Virus record (IMG/VR): IMGVR_UViG_3300039098_000100
Coordinates: 1 to 39,786 of that record
DNA from: a virus
Strand: one strand, 5' to 3'
DNA: 39,786 bases
Shown here: positions 14,848 to 22,487 of the stretch, piece after piece
Layout of the letters: every line of letters starts with the position of its first letter
How positions within the stretch are numbered: position 1 is the stretch's first letter
The notes under the pieces: generated by a model
Databases searched by the model: none
What the model was told of the DNA's origin: nothing
What the model saw: only the letters and a program-made list of their open reading frames with translations
Program-made: the position numbers and the translations under genes

Positions 14848-15265
14848 ACCAAAATATATTTTATTAGTATCGCAATATTATTACAGTTATCACACATTTA
14901 TAATAGATACAGAAAATTTAAACGAAGAAAATTATCGTATTAAAGCAATAAATTTAATAAGAGAATTATTTAAATATAAAAGAGAAGAAAATAGTCAAAG
15001 AGGCGAATATTTAGGGGATTTTGAAGAAGGATATTATAAAGGTTTTAAAAGAAGGAGATACAATTTCAATGATGTTGGAGATATTTATTTTATCAGTTGT
15101 TATGGTTTGAATGATTTGATGTATGAAATTGGAGAATTTAAAGAAAGAAGTTCAACTAATAAGAGAGGGCGCAAAGATTCAAAGGTTAGTAAATATATAG
15201 AAGATCATCACGATTACAATAAAATTTTAAAAATGGTAGAAAAAAATTTTGAAATAGCTAAATAA
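14840..15265 (+). CDS. Hypothetical protein
   Basis: A 141-residue protein overlapping the HNH gene by 8 bases; AAGGAG at 14825-14830 sets the start at ATG 14840 rather than 14831. It is rich in Tyr, Lys and Glu, with an N-terminal beta-strand (KYILLVSQYYYSYHTFII) and a helical C-terminus. No family is recognised. Confidence 0.65.
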   Translation: MNKPKYILLVSQYYYSYHTFIIDTENLNEENYRIKAINLIRELFKYKREENSQRGEYLGDFEEGYYKGFKRRRYNFNDVGDIYFISCYGLNDLMYEIGEFKERSSTNKRGRKDSKVSKYIEDHHDYNKILKMVEKNFEIAK

Positions 15266-15274
15266 GGGGGAAAA

Positions 15275-15661
15275 ATGAGAATTACACCAGAGGAAATTTA
15301 TGCATTAAAAGGGTTAAAAATAGGGGATAAAGTGAATGTTAAACATTTCAAAATCAATCCGCATATTGTAACAGAAGATTGTTTAATTGATAGAAAAGGT
15401 TACCATCGCTCAGTATCATTGTTGATAAATAATGACTTTGAAAAAGTTGAAAGAAAGATATGGGGTATTGATGAGATAAAAGAAGGAAATTTATATTGGT
15501 TTGTAGGCAGTAACGGGATTTTATATAATGAGTGTTACGACGGATTTGCTCATGAAAAAAATATTATTAATAGTATTGCTTTCAAAAAAGAAAAATATGC
15601 AGAAGAATATAAACAAAAATTGATTGCGTTTAATAAGGAATATAAAAAGGGGTGTGAATAA
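15275..15661 (+). CDS. Hypothetical protein
   Basis: A 128-residue protein with RBS AAGGGGG. The N-terminus (PEEIYALKGLKIGDKVNVK) looks like a small barrel or DNA-binding strand region, and WGIDEIKEGNLYWFVG follows as a second unit. Its stop overlaps the next start (TAATG). Function unknown. Confidence 0.65.
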   Translation: MRITPEEIYALKGLKIGDKVNVKHFKINPHIVTEDCLIDRKGYHRSVSLLINNDFEKVERKIWGIDEIKEGNLYWFVGSNGILYNECYDGFAHEKNIINSIAFKKEKYAEEYKQKLIAFNKEYKKGCE

Positions 15662-15954
15662 TGAAACAACATATAACAGTTGAACAGTTAAACGAAGTTA
15701 ATACAATTGATTTAATACGAGTTTTAAAGCATACATTAGCCGGTGATGAAAGATGGGCTGAAAGTATAACTATTGGTAAAATGATTGAAATATTAAATCA
15801 AAATTTTAATTGGTTTAGAATTGAAAAAGAACACAATGATGAAGATAGAACAGTTTTTTGGGTAAATATTGGTCCAACAAGAGAATACGCAAATTACAAA
15901 TTAGTAGACGTTTTATGGGAAGCAGTTAAAGATTTGATTGAGGGGTGTGAGTAA
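15661..15954 (+). CDS. Hypothetical protein
   Basis: A 97-residue acidic protein coupled to both neighbours through TAATG overlaps. The layout (EQLNEV...LTIGKMIEIL-like helix, then a W-rich strand region and ELVDVLWEAVKDLI-like helix) is seen in a common group of small Bacillota phage proteins with no known function. Confidence 0.65.
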   Translation: MKQHITVEQLNEVNTIDLIRVLKHTLAGDERWAESITIGKMIEILNQNFNWFRIEKEHNDEDRTVFWVNIGPTREYANYKLVDVLWEAVKDLIEGCE

Positions 15955-16148
15955 TGAAATATAAAGTTATTGGTCAACAAACTTTTGATACTTATCCAGA
16001 CGGAGAGTTTGATAATAAAATATTTAGCAGCAAAGAAGAAGCTTTAGAATACATCAAAAATAATAGTGGTAAAACAGGTAATGTAAAAGGTAGATACAAA
16101 GTTAGTAGGCATTATTATATAAAAGAAATAAAGGATGGTGAACGATGA
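15954..16148 (+). CDS. Small hypothetical protein
   Basis: A 64-residue protein coupled to the gene before it (TAATG) and overlapping the next by 4 bases (ATGA). Basic, with a SSKEEALEYIKNN helix between beta-strands. Function unknown. Confidence 0.6.
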   Translation: MKYKVIGQQTFDTYPDGEFDNKIFSSKEEALEYIKNNSGKTGNVKGRYKVSRHYYIKEIKDGER

Positions 16149-16360
16149 AGTATAAACATCCTAAAAGTTATGATGGTATACCAAATACTATTTATCATCA
16201 AACGAGAATTAAGTATCGAGTTGAGAATTATTGTTTAAAATGTTCAAATTTTTTAGGAGCGGAACACGATTTTGAAGAATGTAAAACAAAAGGCAAATTT
16301 ACACAATGGCCTAAAAATTCAATATGTGTAGTTCCGGTTGAAGTGGGGAGATGTGATTAA
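16145..16360 (+). CDS. Small Cys-containing hypothetical protein
   Basis: A 71-residue protein with an ATGA start overlap. It has Cys residues in YCLKCSNF (CxxC), in FEECKTKG, in SICVV and at the C-terminus (GRCD), which could form a small zinc site. Function unknown. Confidence 0.6.
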   Translation: MKYKHPKSYDGIPNTIYHQTRIKYRVENYCLKCSNFLGAEHDFEECKTKGKFTQWPKNSICVVPVEVGRCD

Positions 16361-16362
16361 AA

Positions 16363-16539
16363 ATGGAAATTTTAATATTATTTGGAATATTTATAATGGC
16401 ATATGCAGTTGGCACAAATAGAAATAAAATTTCTTTGCTGATAAGAGTACATGAACTACAAGATAAATTTATGTATAAATCAAGGCGTAAAATTGAAATA
16501 TTAGAGAATGAAATTGAAAAGTTGAAAAAGGCGGTGTAA
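16363..16539 (+). CDS. Small membrane protein with coiled coil
   Basis: A 58-residue protein that starts 3 bases after the previous stop. One hydrophobic segment (MEILILFGIFIMAYAVG) is followed by a basic coiled coil (about 25-58). It ends directly against the next start. Probably anchored in the host membrane during infection (inference). Confidence 0.6.
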   Translation: MEILILFGIFIMAYAVGTNRNKISLLIRVHELQDKFMYKSRRKIEILENEIEKLKKAV

Positions 16540-16851
16540 ATGGTGAATAAAAAACAGAAAAAAAGAAAAATGAAGCAAGTTAAATTTCATCAATTACCAC
16601 TAAAAAAACGCTATCCAACTGCGACATTGATTACCGAATGGAAGGGATTAGTAGGGCTAGAAAATAAGGATTATTATTTAAACATAGAATTAAATCATTA
16701 TTCTGGTTATATAGAAGCCCGAAAAGAGAAAGATGGTTGTCGATTGATGTATTATCTATCGACACATACATTTTATAAAAGCCAATTTAAACAATCAACA
16801 CATATGTTACAAAAATATGGATTTAATGTAATCTTAGCTAATTGGGATTAA
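16540..16851 (+). CDS. Hypothetical protein
   Basis: A 103-residue basic protein with a Lys-rich N-terminus (NKKQKKRKMKQVK). RBS AAGGCGGTG. The rest is mixed beta (YYLNIELNHYSGYIEA). Function unknown. Confidence 0.6.
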   Translation: MVNKKQKKRKMKQVKFHQLPLKKRYPTATLITEWKGLVGLENKDYYLNIELNHYSGYIEARKEKDGCRLMYYLSTHTFYKSQFKQSTHMLQKYGFNVILANWD

Positions 16852-16878
16852 TAAAAAATAAAAAGGGGTGTGAATAAA

Positions 16879-17073
16879 TTGAAGGTATCAAAAAGGATTA
16901 TGGAAAGTCATATAATATGCGATAATTGCGGAAAAGATTCAGCGGACGTTATTGTTTATTCAGTTATTGAAATGAGCGAGTTAGAAAAAGAACTTAAAAA
17001 ATTAGACTGGCATATAACTGATCACGAGCAATTTTGTCCGGAATGTTTAATTTTAGTGTTGGAAGATATTTAA
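16879..17073 (+). CDS. Small zinc-ribbon-like protein
   Basis: A 64-residue protein with CDNCG near the N-terminus and CPEC near the C-terminus, the two halves of a likely zinc ribbon. AAGGGGTG at 16863-16870 fits TTG 16879 as start; an in-frame GTG at 16870 sits inside the RBS. It could bind DNA, RNA or a host protein. Confidence 0.6.
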   Translation: MKVSKRIMESHIICDNCGKDSADVIVYSVIEMSELEKELKKLDWHITDHEQFCPECLILVLEDI

Positions 17074-17087
17074 TAAGAGGTGAAAGA

Positions 17088-17222
17088 ATGAAAGACTTAA
17101 AAAAATCAAATCGGGCTGCAACTGATCACGAACAAGAAAGAAAAGAAAAACCTTATTGGAATAAATTAAAGAAAAAAGTTTTTGATGGTATTAAAAAAAG
17201 GCGGTTAGAAAATGAAAAATAA
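17088..17222 (+). CDS. Small basic hypothetical protein
   Basis: A 44-residue, very basic protein with RBS AAGAGGTG and ATG at 17088. It overlaps the next gene by 11 bases. The TDHEQ stretch repeats one in the previous gene at DNA level (aactgatcacga at 17016 and 17120), hinting at a local duplication. Confidence 0.5.
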   Translation: MKDLKKSNRAATDHEQERKEKPYWNKLKKKVFDGIKKRRLENEK

Positions 17223-17526
17223 ATTATTAAAGTTAATGCAACAGTACCCGGATGCAGAGATAATACCAATGGTAGATTGGGAAAGTAATGATGGAGAATA
17301 TAGTACATCTACAAGCGAAATAACTAACGTTAATTATTCTGAATATGTCATGATAGATAATTTTATATATGATGATAAAGAGAGTGCTATCGATAGATTA
17401 TGGGATGATAAATATCATAGTGATATTTTATTTAAAGATATGGACAGAAAGAAACAAGATAAATATTTAGAAGATGAATATAACAAATTACAATTAGAAA
17501 AAGCAATATTCATTTATATTGGATAA
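17212..17526 (+). CDS. Hypothetical protein
   Basis: A 104-residue acidic protein starting inside the previous gene (RBS AAAAGGCGG). The sequence (LLKLMQQYPDAEIIPMVDWE, then EYVMIDNFIYDDKE) matches the pattern of a small phage family in which an EIIPMV strand is followed by a W-E turn; I know no function for it. Confidence 0.65.
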   Translation: MKNKLLKLMQQYPDAEIIPMVDWESNDGEYSTSTSEITNVNYSEYVMIDNFIYDDKESAIDRLWDDKYHSDILFKDMDRKKQDKYLEDEYNKLQLEKAIFIYIG

Positions 17527-17537
17527 GGGGTGATTAA

Positions 17538-17630
17538 ATGATATTATTTATGCGAATTTGTACATCAATTGTAATATTGGAAATTGCAATGGTGTTTGTA
17601 ATAGGAATTTCGATTAGAATTAGGGGGTAA
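17538..17630 (+). CDS. Very small membrane peptide
   Basis: A 30-residue, almost wholly hydrophobic peptide with Arg at both ends of the membrane segment and RBS AAGGGGTG. It is the last gene before the promoter of the next sub-operon. Function unknown. Confidence 0.45.
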   Translation: MILFMRICTSIVILEIAMVFVIGISIRIRG

Positions 17631-17653
17631 AGATGATTAAAGTTTAGAAATGG

Positions 17654-17682
17654 TTTGTTTTAATATTAGTTTATGTTATAAT
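17654..17682 (+). promoter_or_regulatory. Promoter of the replication block
   Basis: TATAAT at 17677-17682 with TG one base upstream (TGTTATAAT, extended -10) and TTTGTT at the -35 position. The HTH gene starts 20 bases downstream. Confidence 0.6.
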
Positions 17683-17702
17683 ATATGCAAAGGGGGTTCA
17701 TA

Positions 17703-17888
17703 ATGTTTAATTTAATGGTAGCAAGAAAAAGAAAAAAATTAACACAAGAACAGTTGGCTAAACTTTTGAAAGTTGATAGAATTACAATTTCACGTTGGGA
17801 ACGCGGCGAAGTAAAACCCAATATTTACAAACTTAAAAGAATAGCCGAATTATTAGAAGTGACCACTGATAATTTATTAGAAGAGTAG
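17703..17888 (+). CDS. XRE/Cro-type HTH regulator
   Basis: A 61-residue one-domain HTH protein: KLTQEQLAKLLKVDRITISR is the recognition unit (about 12-31), followed by LKRIAELLEVTTDNLLEE. The upstream in-frame ATG at 17685 lies within 3 bases of the -10 box; AAAGGGGG points to ATG 17703. It heads the block containing the DnaD-like protein, SSB and DUF2303 protein and probably regulates it. Confidence 0.85.
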   Translation: MFNLMVARKRKKLTQEQLAKLLKVDRITISRWERGEVKPNIYKLKRIAELLEVTTDNLLEE

Positions 17889-17896
17889 GGGTAAAA

Positions 17897-18799
17897 ATGG
17901 CGAAGTATAGACAATTGCATATAACATTTTGGCAAGATCCTTTTGTCGAAGAATTAGAATCGTTAGAAAAATTTTTTTATATTTATTTAATGACTAATAG
18001 TAAAACAACACAATGCGGTTGTTATGAAATTAGTATGAAATTAATTAAATATGAAACGGGGTTAGAAGAATCTCAAATATTAAAATTTATTCAGGTGTTA
18101 GAGGATAACAAAAAGATTATATTCAATAAAGAAAATATGGAGTTTTTAATACTAAATTGGTTAAAACATAACTCTTTTAAAAGCCCTAAAGTGTTAAAAT
18201 GTATTCAAAATGAAAATGAGTTGGTTAAAACGTTGGTATTTAAAGACTATATAAACAGTATGCTGGATATAAACACCGCTATGGATAGTCTATCTATAGT
18301 CTATGGTAAGTCTATAGATACTGGTCCGCAACAAGAACAAGAACAAGAACAAAAACAAGAAGAAGAAAAAGAAGAAGAAAAAGAAGATAATAATAATAAT
18401 AATAATAATAATAAACTTAAAAAATCAAATTCAAAAACTGATGATTATTCAGATGAATATTTAAATCTTTATAATTCCTATCCAAAACATGAAGGTAAGA
18501 GACAAGGATTTATTAATTATAGTAAAAGATTAAAAACACATAATTCAGTTTTATTAAGTAAAAGTGTTTTAAATTACAAAAAACAAATTGATGAATCTGA
18601 AACTGAAAATAAATATATTATAAAGATTTCAAATTTCTTTGGGGAAAAAGCTAGTTTTGAAGATTATTTAGATGATAATTTTAAATTACGGTTAAAATCT
18701 AAAAAGAAGAATATTAATAAAAATAAGTTTCATAATTTTGATGATAATAAAAAAAGTTATACTGAAACTGAATTAATGAAAAAATTAGGGTTAGAATAA
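17897..18799 (+). CDS. DnaD-like replication protein (replisome organiser)
   Basis: A 300-residue protein. The N-terminal 110 residues (MAKYRQLHITFWQDPFVEEL, then YIYLMTNSKTTQCGCYEIS) are the conserved winged-helix start of Bacillota phage replication initiators and DnaD-like proteins, which load the host helicase at the phage origin. A low-complexity Gln/Glu then Glu/Lys then Asn tract (about 145-172) separates it from a C-terminal helical region with YPKHEGKRQGFINYSKRL, common in these proteins. It begins 8 bases after the HTH gene. No phage helicase or polymerase was seen, so host replication proteins must be recruited (inference). The repeat-rich tract could also lie at the origin. Confidence 0.75.
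   Translation: MAKYRQLHITFWQDPFVEELESLEKFFYIYLMTNSKTTQCGCYEISMKLIKYETGLEESQILKFIQVLEDNKKIIFNKENMEFLILNWLKHNSFKSPKVLKCIQNENELVKTLVFKDYINSMLDINTAMDSLSIVYGKSIDTGPQQEQEQEQKQEEEKEEEKEDNNNNNNNNKLKKSNSKTDDYSDEYLNLYNSYPKHEGKRQGFINYSKRLKTHNSVLLSKSVLNYKKQIDESETENKYIIKISNFFGEKASFEDYLDDNFKLRLKSKKKNINKNKFHNFDDNKKSYTETELMKKLGLE
18330..18413 (+). repeat. Low-complexity coding repeat in the replication gene
   Basis: Runs of CAAGAA, then GAAGAAAAA, then about nine AAT triplets, coding for Gln/Glu, Glu/Lys and Asn. It forms the linker of the DnaD-like protein and is likely to vary in length between related phages through slippage. Confidence 0.8.
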
Positions 18800-18814
18800 T
18801 AAGGGAGTGAATCG

Positions 18815-19006
18815 ATGGGAAAAAACAAATTTACAATTGAAATTGGTGGACGAAGAAACGGAAAAACTTATAAAATGTTAGAAACTATTAAAAACACGAC
18901 TATTTATGAATTGAATAAATTGTACAAATATTCGAGAATAGCAATACCCTGCGCTAACGGTCAACCAATCAAATTAATAGCCGAAATAAGAAAAGGGACT
19001 AGGTGA
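18815..19006 (+). CDS. Small P-loop-like protein
   Basis: A 63-residue protein with RBS AAGGGAG. The N-terminus has a Walker-A-like GGRRNGKT (11-18) after a hydrophobic strand, then a short helix, and then it stops: no Walker B is present, so it cannot be a complete ATPase. It may be a decayed or minimal relative of a helicase-loader-type protein, or the motif may be fortuitous. Confidence 0.55.
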   Translation: MGKNKFTIEIGGRRNGKTYKMLETIKNTTIYELNKLYKYSRIAIPCANGQPIKLIAEIRKGTR

Positions 19007-19010
19007 TCTG

Positions 19011-19334
19011 ATGAAAAAAGGAAGAGTTATAATAAAAATAATAATTGTGTGCATAGTATTTGTATTGATGTGGTTCGTCACTCTATATGGAATCGAAACA
19101 ATGAATGGTAAGACTGCATTAGAACTGGAAAATCAATTTTTAAAAGAACAGGTAGCAAGACGATACGAAATAGAAGTGGACCACAAAGAACAAATAAATT
19201 TAATGATCGAAGTGATAACGGAACAAGATAATATTATAGAGGTGCAAGATGAAGTAATTCTAAGACTTAGCGATAATAACGCAATGCTGGAAGTTAATAT
19301 TAGAATTTTAGAAAATAAATTAGTGGGAGAGTGA
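19011..19334 (+). CDS. Membrane protein with coiled coil
   Basis: A 107-residue protein with one membrane segment at about residues 7-27 (IIKIIIVCIVFVLMWFV), followed by a long coiled coil to the C-terminus. Its ATG follows GTGATCTG with poor SD match, and it starts 5 bases after the upstream gene, so it is probably coupled. It sits in the replication block; a membrane anchor for replication is possible but untested. Confidence 0.55.
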   Translation: MKKGRVIIKIIIVCIVFVLMWFVTLYGIETMNGKTALELENQFLKEQVARRYEIEVDHKEQINLMIEVITEQDNIIEVQDEVILRLSDNNAMLEVNIRILENKLVGE

Positions 19335-19336
19335 CA

Positions 19337-19759
19337 ATGAGTGAATATATAGAGCTTATAAAAAAGAAAAATAATTTAATTGATCATGAAGAATTTAATA
19401 TAGTTAACAACGTGGAATGCATAACGTTTGAAAATGGTCCTTATAAATTTAATGATGGATTTTTATTAAATAAAGATGATGAAGAAAGCTATGAAGAATT
19501 AGGAAGTATAATCTGCGGCGTTAGTGTAATTGATAAGATTTATTTTGTACCTGAAGTTGGAGAAAAATTTTATTATATAGATAAAACAATGCAAAAAGGT
19601 TATAATTGCGGTGAAAGAGGTTCAAGTGAAAAAGCGTATTACAATTGGTTTATTTCAAGAGGAGTTGAAATCTATAAAAATGAATCAAGAATAATAGAAA
19701 GAATCAAAAATTTAGGGTGGATAAAAAAAGAATTGGGAGTGGTTGAAAATGACAGATAG
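19337..19759 (+). CDS. Hypothetical protein
   Basis: A 140-residue acidic protein. GGGAGAG points to ATG 19337; the GTG at 19331 lies within it. The middle (IDKIYFVPEVGEKFYYIDK, then CGERGSSEKAYYNWF) is recognisable as coding and partly like other small Bacillota phage proteins, but no function is known. It overlaps the next gene by 11 bases. Confidence 0.6.
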   Translation: MSEYIELIKKKNNLIDHEEFNIVNNVECITFENGPYKFNDGFLLNKDDEESYEELGSIICGVSVIDKIYFVPEVGEKFYYIDKTMQKGYNCGERGSSEKAYYNWFISRGVEIYKNESRIIERIKNLGWIKKELGVVENDR

Positions 19760-19916
19760 AGAATGGTTAAAATCAATACTTAATGATTGCGATGTTAAAA
19801 TAAGAAACGAAGGAATTAACAGACGAATATATTTAGCACGAGTGGAAGGAAGAATTGAGGTTTTGACAAATGTTAAAAATTCAATAGAAAAACAATTGGG
19901 GGAAACAAATGAATAA
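19749..19916 (+). CDS. Small hypothetical protein
   Basis: A 55-residue helical protein overlapping both neighbours (11 bases upstream, 8 bases into ssb). RBS GGGAGTGG. Too short for the usual length filter but clearly coding by its overlap with ssb's RBS (GGGGGAAACAAATG). Confidence 0.55.
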   Translation: MTDREWLKSILNDCDVKIRNEGINRRIYLARVEGRIEVLTNVKNSIEKQLGETNE

Positions 19917-20328
19917 TGTAAATTTGATTGGTAGATTAACAAGAGATCCAGAATTAAAATATTTGCCAGGTAGTGGAACTGCAATTGCAAATTTTACATT
20001 AGCAGTTGATAGAGGTTTATCCAAAGCTAAAAAAGAAGAGTTGAAAGAACAGGGAAAACCTACTGCAGACTTTATTAGAATAGTGGCATGGGGCAAACTA
20101 GCTGAAAACTGTGCTAACTATTTAGCAAAAGGTAGACTTACAGGAGTTACCGGTTCGATAAGAACAAGCAATTCAAAAGATGATGATGGCAATATTCATT
20201 ATTTTACTGATGTCAACGCATTCAATGTTGAATTTTTAGAATGGGGAGATAAGAGCGATAAAAACAAAGACGATATCAACACTGATGATTTTACAAGTGT
20301 GGAAGATGATGATGATATACCGTTCTGA
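19909..20328 (+). CDS. ssb: Single-stranded DNA-binding protein
   Basis: A 139-residue SSB. The OB-fold occupies about residues 1-110, with the standard start MNNVNLIGRLTRDPELKY and FIRIVAWGKLAENCANYLAKG. The C-terminus is acidic and ends DDDDIPF, the conserved tip through which SSB recruits repair and replication proteins. The length between the fold and the tip is short, as usual for phage SSB. The RBS GGGGG is strong and the gene overlaps the previous one by 8 bases. Confidence 0.95.
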   Translation: MNNVNLIGRLTRDPELKYLPGSGTAIANFTLAVDRGLSKAKKEELKEQGKPTADFIRIVAWGKLAENCANYLAKGRLTGVTGSIRTSNSKDDDGNIHYFTDVNAFNVEFLEWGDKSDKNKDDINTDDFTSVEDDDDIPF

Positions 20329-20468
20329 TACCTATATTAATATATTGTGGAATAAGGAATTAGATTAGTAAATAACAAGGTTTTATAGTTTTCTAGTGAC
20401 TAATAGTAAACATAAATACCGTTTTAATTAACATATTGGGTTGATTTAAAATATAAAGGGTGGTAAAA

Positions 20469-20843
20469 TTGCAATTAAAAATTGATGAAATGTTAGATGG
20501 GGCATTAAGAGATTTAAGTGAAGTTGAGTTAGAAAAGGTTATTGAAAACATTTTGGATCTAAACACCGATTCGAAAAAAAGAGAAATAAAAATAGAAATA
20601 ATAATAACACCGACTAGCGATCGTGATGGCGCAGTTTTAGAAATGAAAGTGTCGTCGAAACTAAGACCTAGAAATGGAATCGATACTACAATAGCGCTAG
20701 GAAAAGTTAATGATATATTTGATGCGGTAGAAACTAACAATCAACTTCAAGGGCAATTATCGGTTGATGGTGGAACTGGAGAAATTAAAGAAGTTGGTAA
20801 ATTAGGAAATAATAGCAAACTAACTGTTATTGGGATGAAATAA
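20469..20843 (+). CDS. Replication-terminator-like phage protein
   Basis: A 124-residue protein beginning with TTG after AAAGGGTGG. The pattern EKVIENILDLNTDSKKREIKI then a long beta-hairpin (LEMKVSSKLRPRNGID) matches a frequent Bacillota phage protein that databases often label 'replication terminator protein'; that name is not backed by a known activity here. It is commonly next to a DUF2303 gene, as it is here. Confidence 0.6.
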   Translation: MQLKIDEMLDGALRDLSEVELEKVIENILDLNTDSKKREIKIEIIITPTSDRDGAVLEMKVSSKLRPRNGIDTTIALGKVNDIFDAVETNNQLQGQLSVDGGTGEIKEVGKLGNNSKLTVIGMK

Positions 20844-20858
20844 AGAGAGGGTGACGAT

Positions 20859-21563
20859 ATGTTAAGAGAATTTGTTGAAAAAATTATTGAATTGAAAAAA
20901 CCGGAATTGATTTCTGATTCGTTAGAAAGAGAATATATTTCTGGTAATTACAAAATGTTAAAAAACAACGTCTTTCCAACGTTAGAATCAACAACGTTAA
21001 GAAGTATTGTTGATTTTATAAAAGAAAACAAAGAAAATTATAAATCATTTATTATACATGTGATAAATCAACGAGAAGTTAAATTAATTTCTAAGGAATT
21101 TGGAATTACAAGACAAAGGGATGTTTATATTCATGCGATTGCTAATATTCCTAAAATTGATTTTAATTATTACAACGACCAGGAAAACTTTATTATTTCA
21201 CTATTGAGTAATTTCGAAGATGGAAACGGAAGAGAATATGTTTTAAACATTGCATCTAATATTGTTGATGGTAAAGAAATAGCGATATCGGATAACGGAA
21301 TATCTCAAAAAATAAACATAAAACAAGGATTAAATCTCAAAGAAGAAAATATTAATCCTTTTGTACTGCTTAAACCTAACAGAACTTTTTTAGAAGTGAA
21401 TCAACCTGAAAGTATATTTTTATTGAGAATGAAAACAGGTGGTAGTATTGCGATATTTGACACAGATGGTGGTTCTTGGATAAATCAAGCTACTGAAAAT
21501 ATAGCAAATTATTTTAAAGAACAACTGAAAGATGTCGATGTTGAATATAATACTTTGTATTAA
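20859..21563 (+). CDS. DUF2303 (YfdQ-like) protein
   Basis: A 234-residue protein. The family pattern is clear: an N-terminal helix (VEKIIELKKPEL), a conserved TTLRSIVDFIKEN, NDQENFIISLLSNF, and the core FVLLKPNRTFLEVNQPES with FDTDGGSW near the C-terminus. DUF2303 proteins are usual in phage early regions near recombination or SSB genes; the function is unknown. RBS AGAGAGGGTG, 15 bases after the previous gene. Confidence 0.8.
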   Translation: MLREFVEKIIELKKPELISDSLEREYISGNYKMLKNNVFPTLESTTLRSIVDFIKENKENYKSFIIHVINQREVKLISKEFGITRQRDVYIHAIANIPKIDFNYYNDQENFIISLLSNFEDGNGREYVLNIASNIVDGKEIAISDNGISQKINIKQGLNLKEENINPFVLLKPNRTFLEVNQPESIFLLRMKTGGSIAIFDTDGGSWINQATENIANYFKEQLKDVDVEYNTLY

Positions 21564-21582
21564 TAAGGCGGGTGAGTAAAAT

Positions 21583-21900
21583 ATGAAAAAAATAAAAGAA
21601 AAGAAAACATTAGAACAATCAAGCAAAAGAGATTTAATAAGATTAGTTAAAGATCAGCATAAGTATATTAAAACTTTAAATTCGAATAACGAATATTTAA
21701 ACGGAGTACTCAAAGCAAACAAATTTCAAACTATGGCCATAATGTTTATCAACAAAATTAAAAAATGTACTTTAACAACAAAAAATTATGACGAAGTTAT
21801 AAATAATTATGTGTTGAAATGGGAAAGAAACGAAGAAACTAAAGATATGACATTTGAAATGGTAAAACGCGAAGATATTGACAGCGAAATAAAACAATGA
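21583..21900 (+). CDS. Hypothetical coiled-coil protein
   Basis: A 105-residue basic, mostly helical protein (LIRLVKDQHKYIKTLNSNN). RBS GGCGGGTG. It is the last plus-strand gene of the early region, followed by a terminator. No family is recognised. Confidence 0.6.
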   Translation: MKKIKEKKTLEQSSKRDLIRLVKDQHKYIKTLNSNNEYLNGVLKANKFQTMAIMFINKIKKCTLTTKNYDEVINNYVLKWERNEETKDMTFEMVKREDIDSEIKQ

Positions 21901-21972
21901 TAAAATATAATAGTTGATTCCCATCAATTCATTTTCTTTATTTTAATTTTAGATTTCAATTTAAGTTTTAAT

Positions 21973-22006
21973 AAAAAAGGACCTATAAATTATAAGTCCT
22001 TTTTTT
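21973..22006. terminator. Bidirectional terminator at the end of the early region
   Basis: A-run, GGAC, an AU-rich inner helix, GTCC, then a run of seven T. With A on the left and T on the right it can serve both the early plus-strand transcript and the convergent minus-strand regulator transcript. Confidence 0.8.
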
Positions 22007-22007
22007 A

Positions 22008-22133
22008 TTATTCACTATCTAGTACCCATTTGAGCGTCCAGGCTCTACTTAGTAATAATGCTTTTTTAGTTGAATTCTCAAGTGTTTTTATTTCTTTTTC
22101 AATTCTCTTTATTTCGATTTTTATTTCGTTTTC
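22008..22133 (-). pseudogene. Possible frameshifted tail of the HTH protein
   Basis: Directly after the stop of the minus-strand HTH gene, another frame is open for 41 codons with no ATG, GTG or TTG start. Its translation is coding-like (helical IEIKRIEKEIKTLEN, then KKALLLSRAWTLKWVLDSE). A single A fewer in the A run just before the HTH stop, or a +1 shift at AAA-TGA, would join it to the HTH protein. It could be a natural frameshift, a programmed one or a sequence error. Confidence 0.4.
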
Positions 22134-22473
22134 ATTTTTCCTCTCTAATTAAATTAATTGGGTCTGCATTTAAAGCAATTGCAAGTTTTTCTATAATTGC
22201 TAAAGACGTTGATTGTTTTATAATTCTAATATTGCTAATCTTATTTTTAGAAACTCCTGATATTTTAGATAATTCAACAATTGTTACTTTTTGATATTTC
22301 ATTTCCTTTTTTAAATTTCTTGATAGATTAACGTCTAAACTCATTGTTTTCCTTCCTTCCTTTCTTTCTTCTCTCCATTCTGCTAATGCCAATATACAAA
22401 TCAATATAAACATTATATCGAAATACCATAAACATTTTATAAAATAAATAAATGTTTCAAACCACTCTTGCAT
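22132..22473 (-). CDS. HTH regulator with N-terminal membrane segment
   Basis: The frame gives a 113-residue protein: a hydrophobic segment at about 6-33 (FIYFIKCLWYFDIMFILICILAL), a charged linker, and a Cro/C1-type HTH from about residue 44 (VTIVELSKISGVSKNKISNI is the recognition unit). A second ATG at 22344 is preceded by an exceptionally strong GGAAGGAAGG and would make a 70-residue HTH protein without the anchor. So two products are possible: a membrane-bound and a free regulator. It sits in the only minus-strand regulatory block, next to the operator repeats and the late promoter. A frameshifted tail may follow. Confidence 0.7.
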   Translation of the reverse strand: MQEWFETFIYFIKCLWYFDIMFILICILALAEWREERKEGRKTMSLDVNLSRNLKKEMKYQKVTIVELSKISGVSKNKISNIRIIKQSTSLAIIEKLAIALNADPINLIREEK

Positions 22474-22487
22474 TATTTCACACCCTT

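Noticed and set aside
18815-19006. Helicase loader (DnaC-like) assignment
   Set aside because: Only a Walker-A-like motif is present in 63 residues and no Walker B or sensor region follows.
22070-22294. Plus-strand frame opposite the HTH regulator
   Set aside because: Phe/Ile-rich antisense of a real HTH gene, with no RBS.
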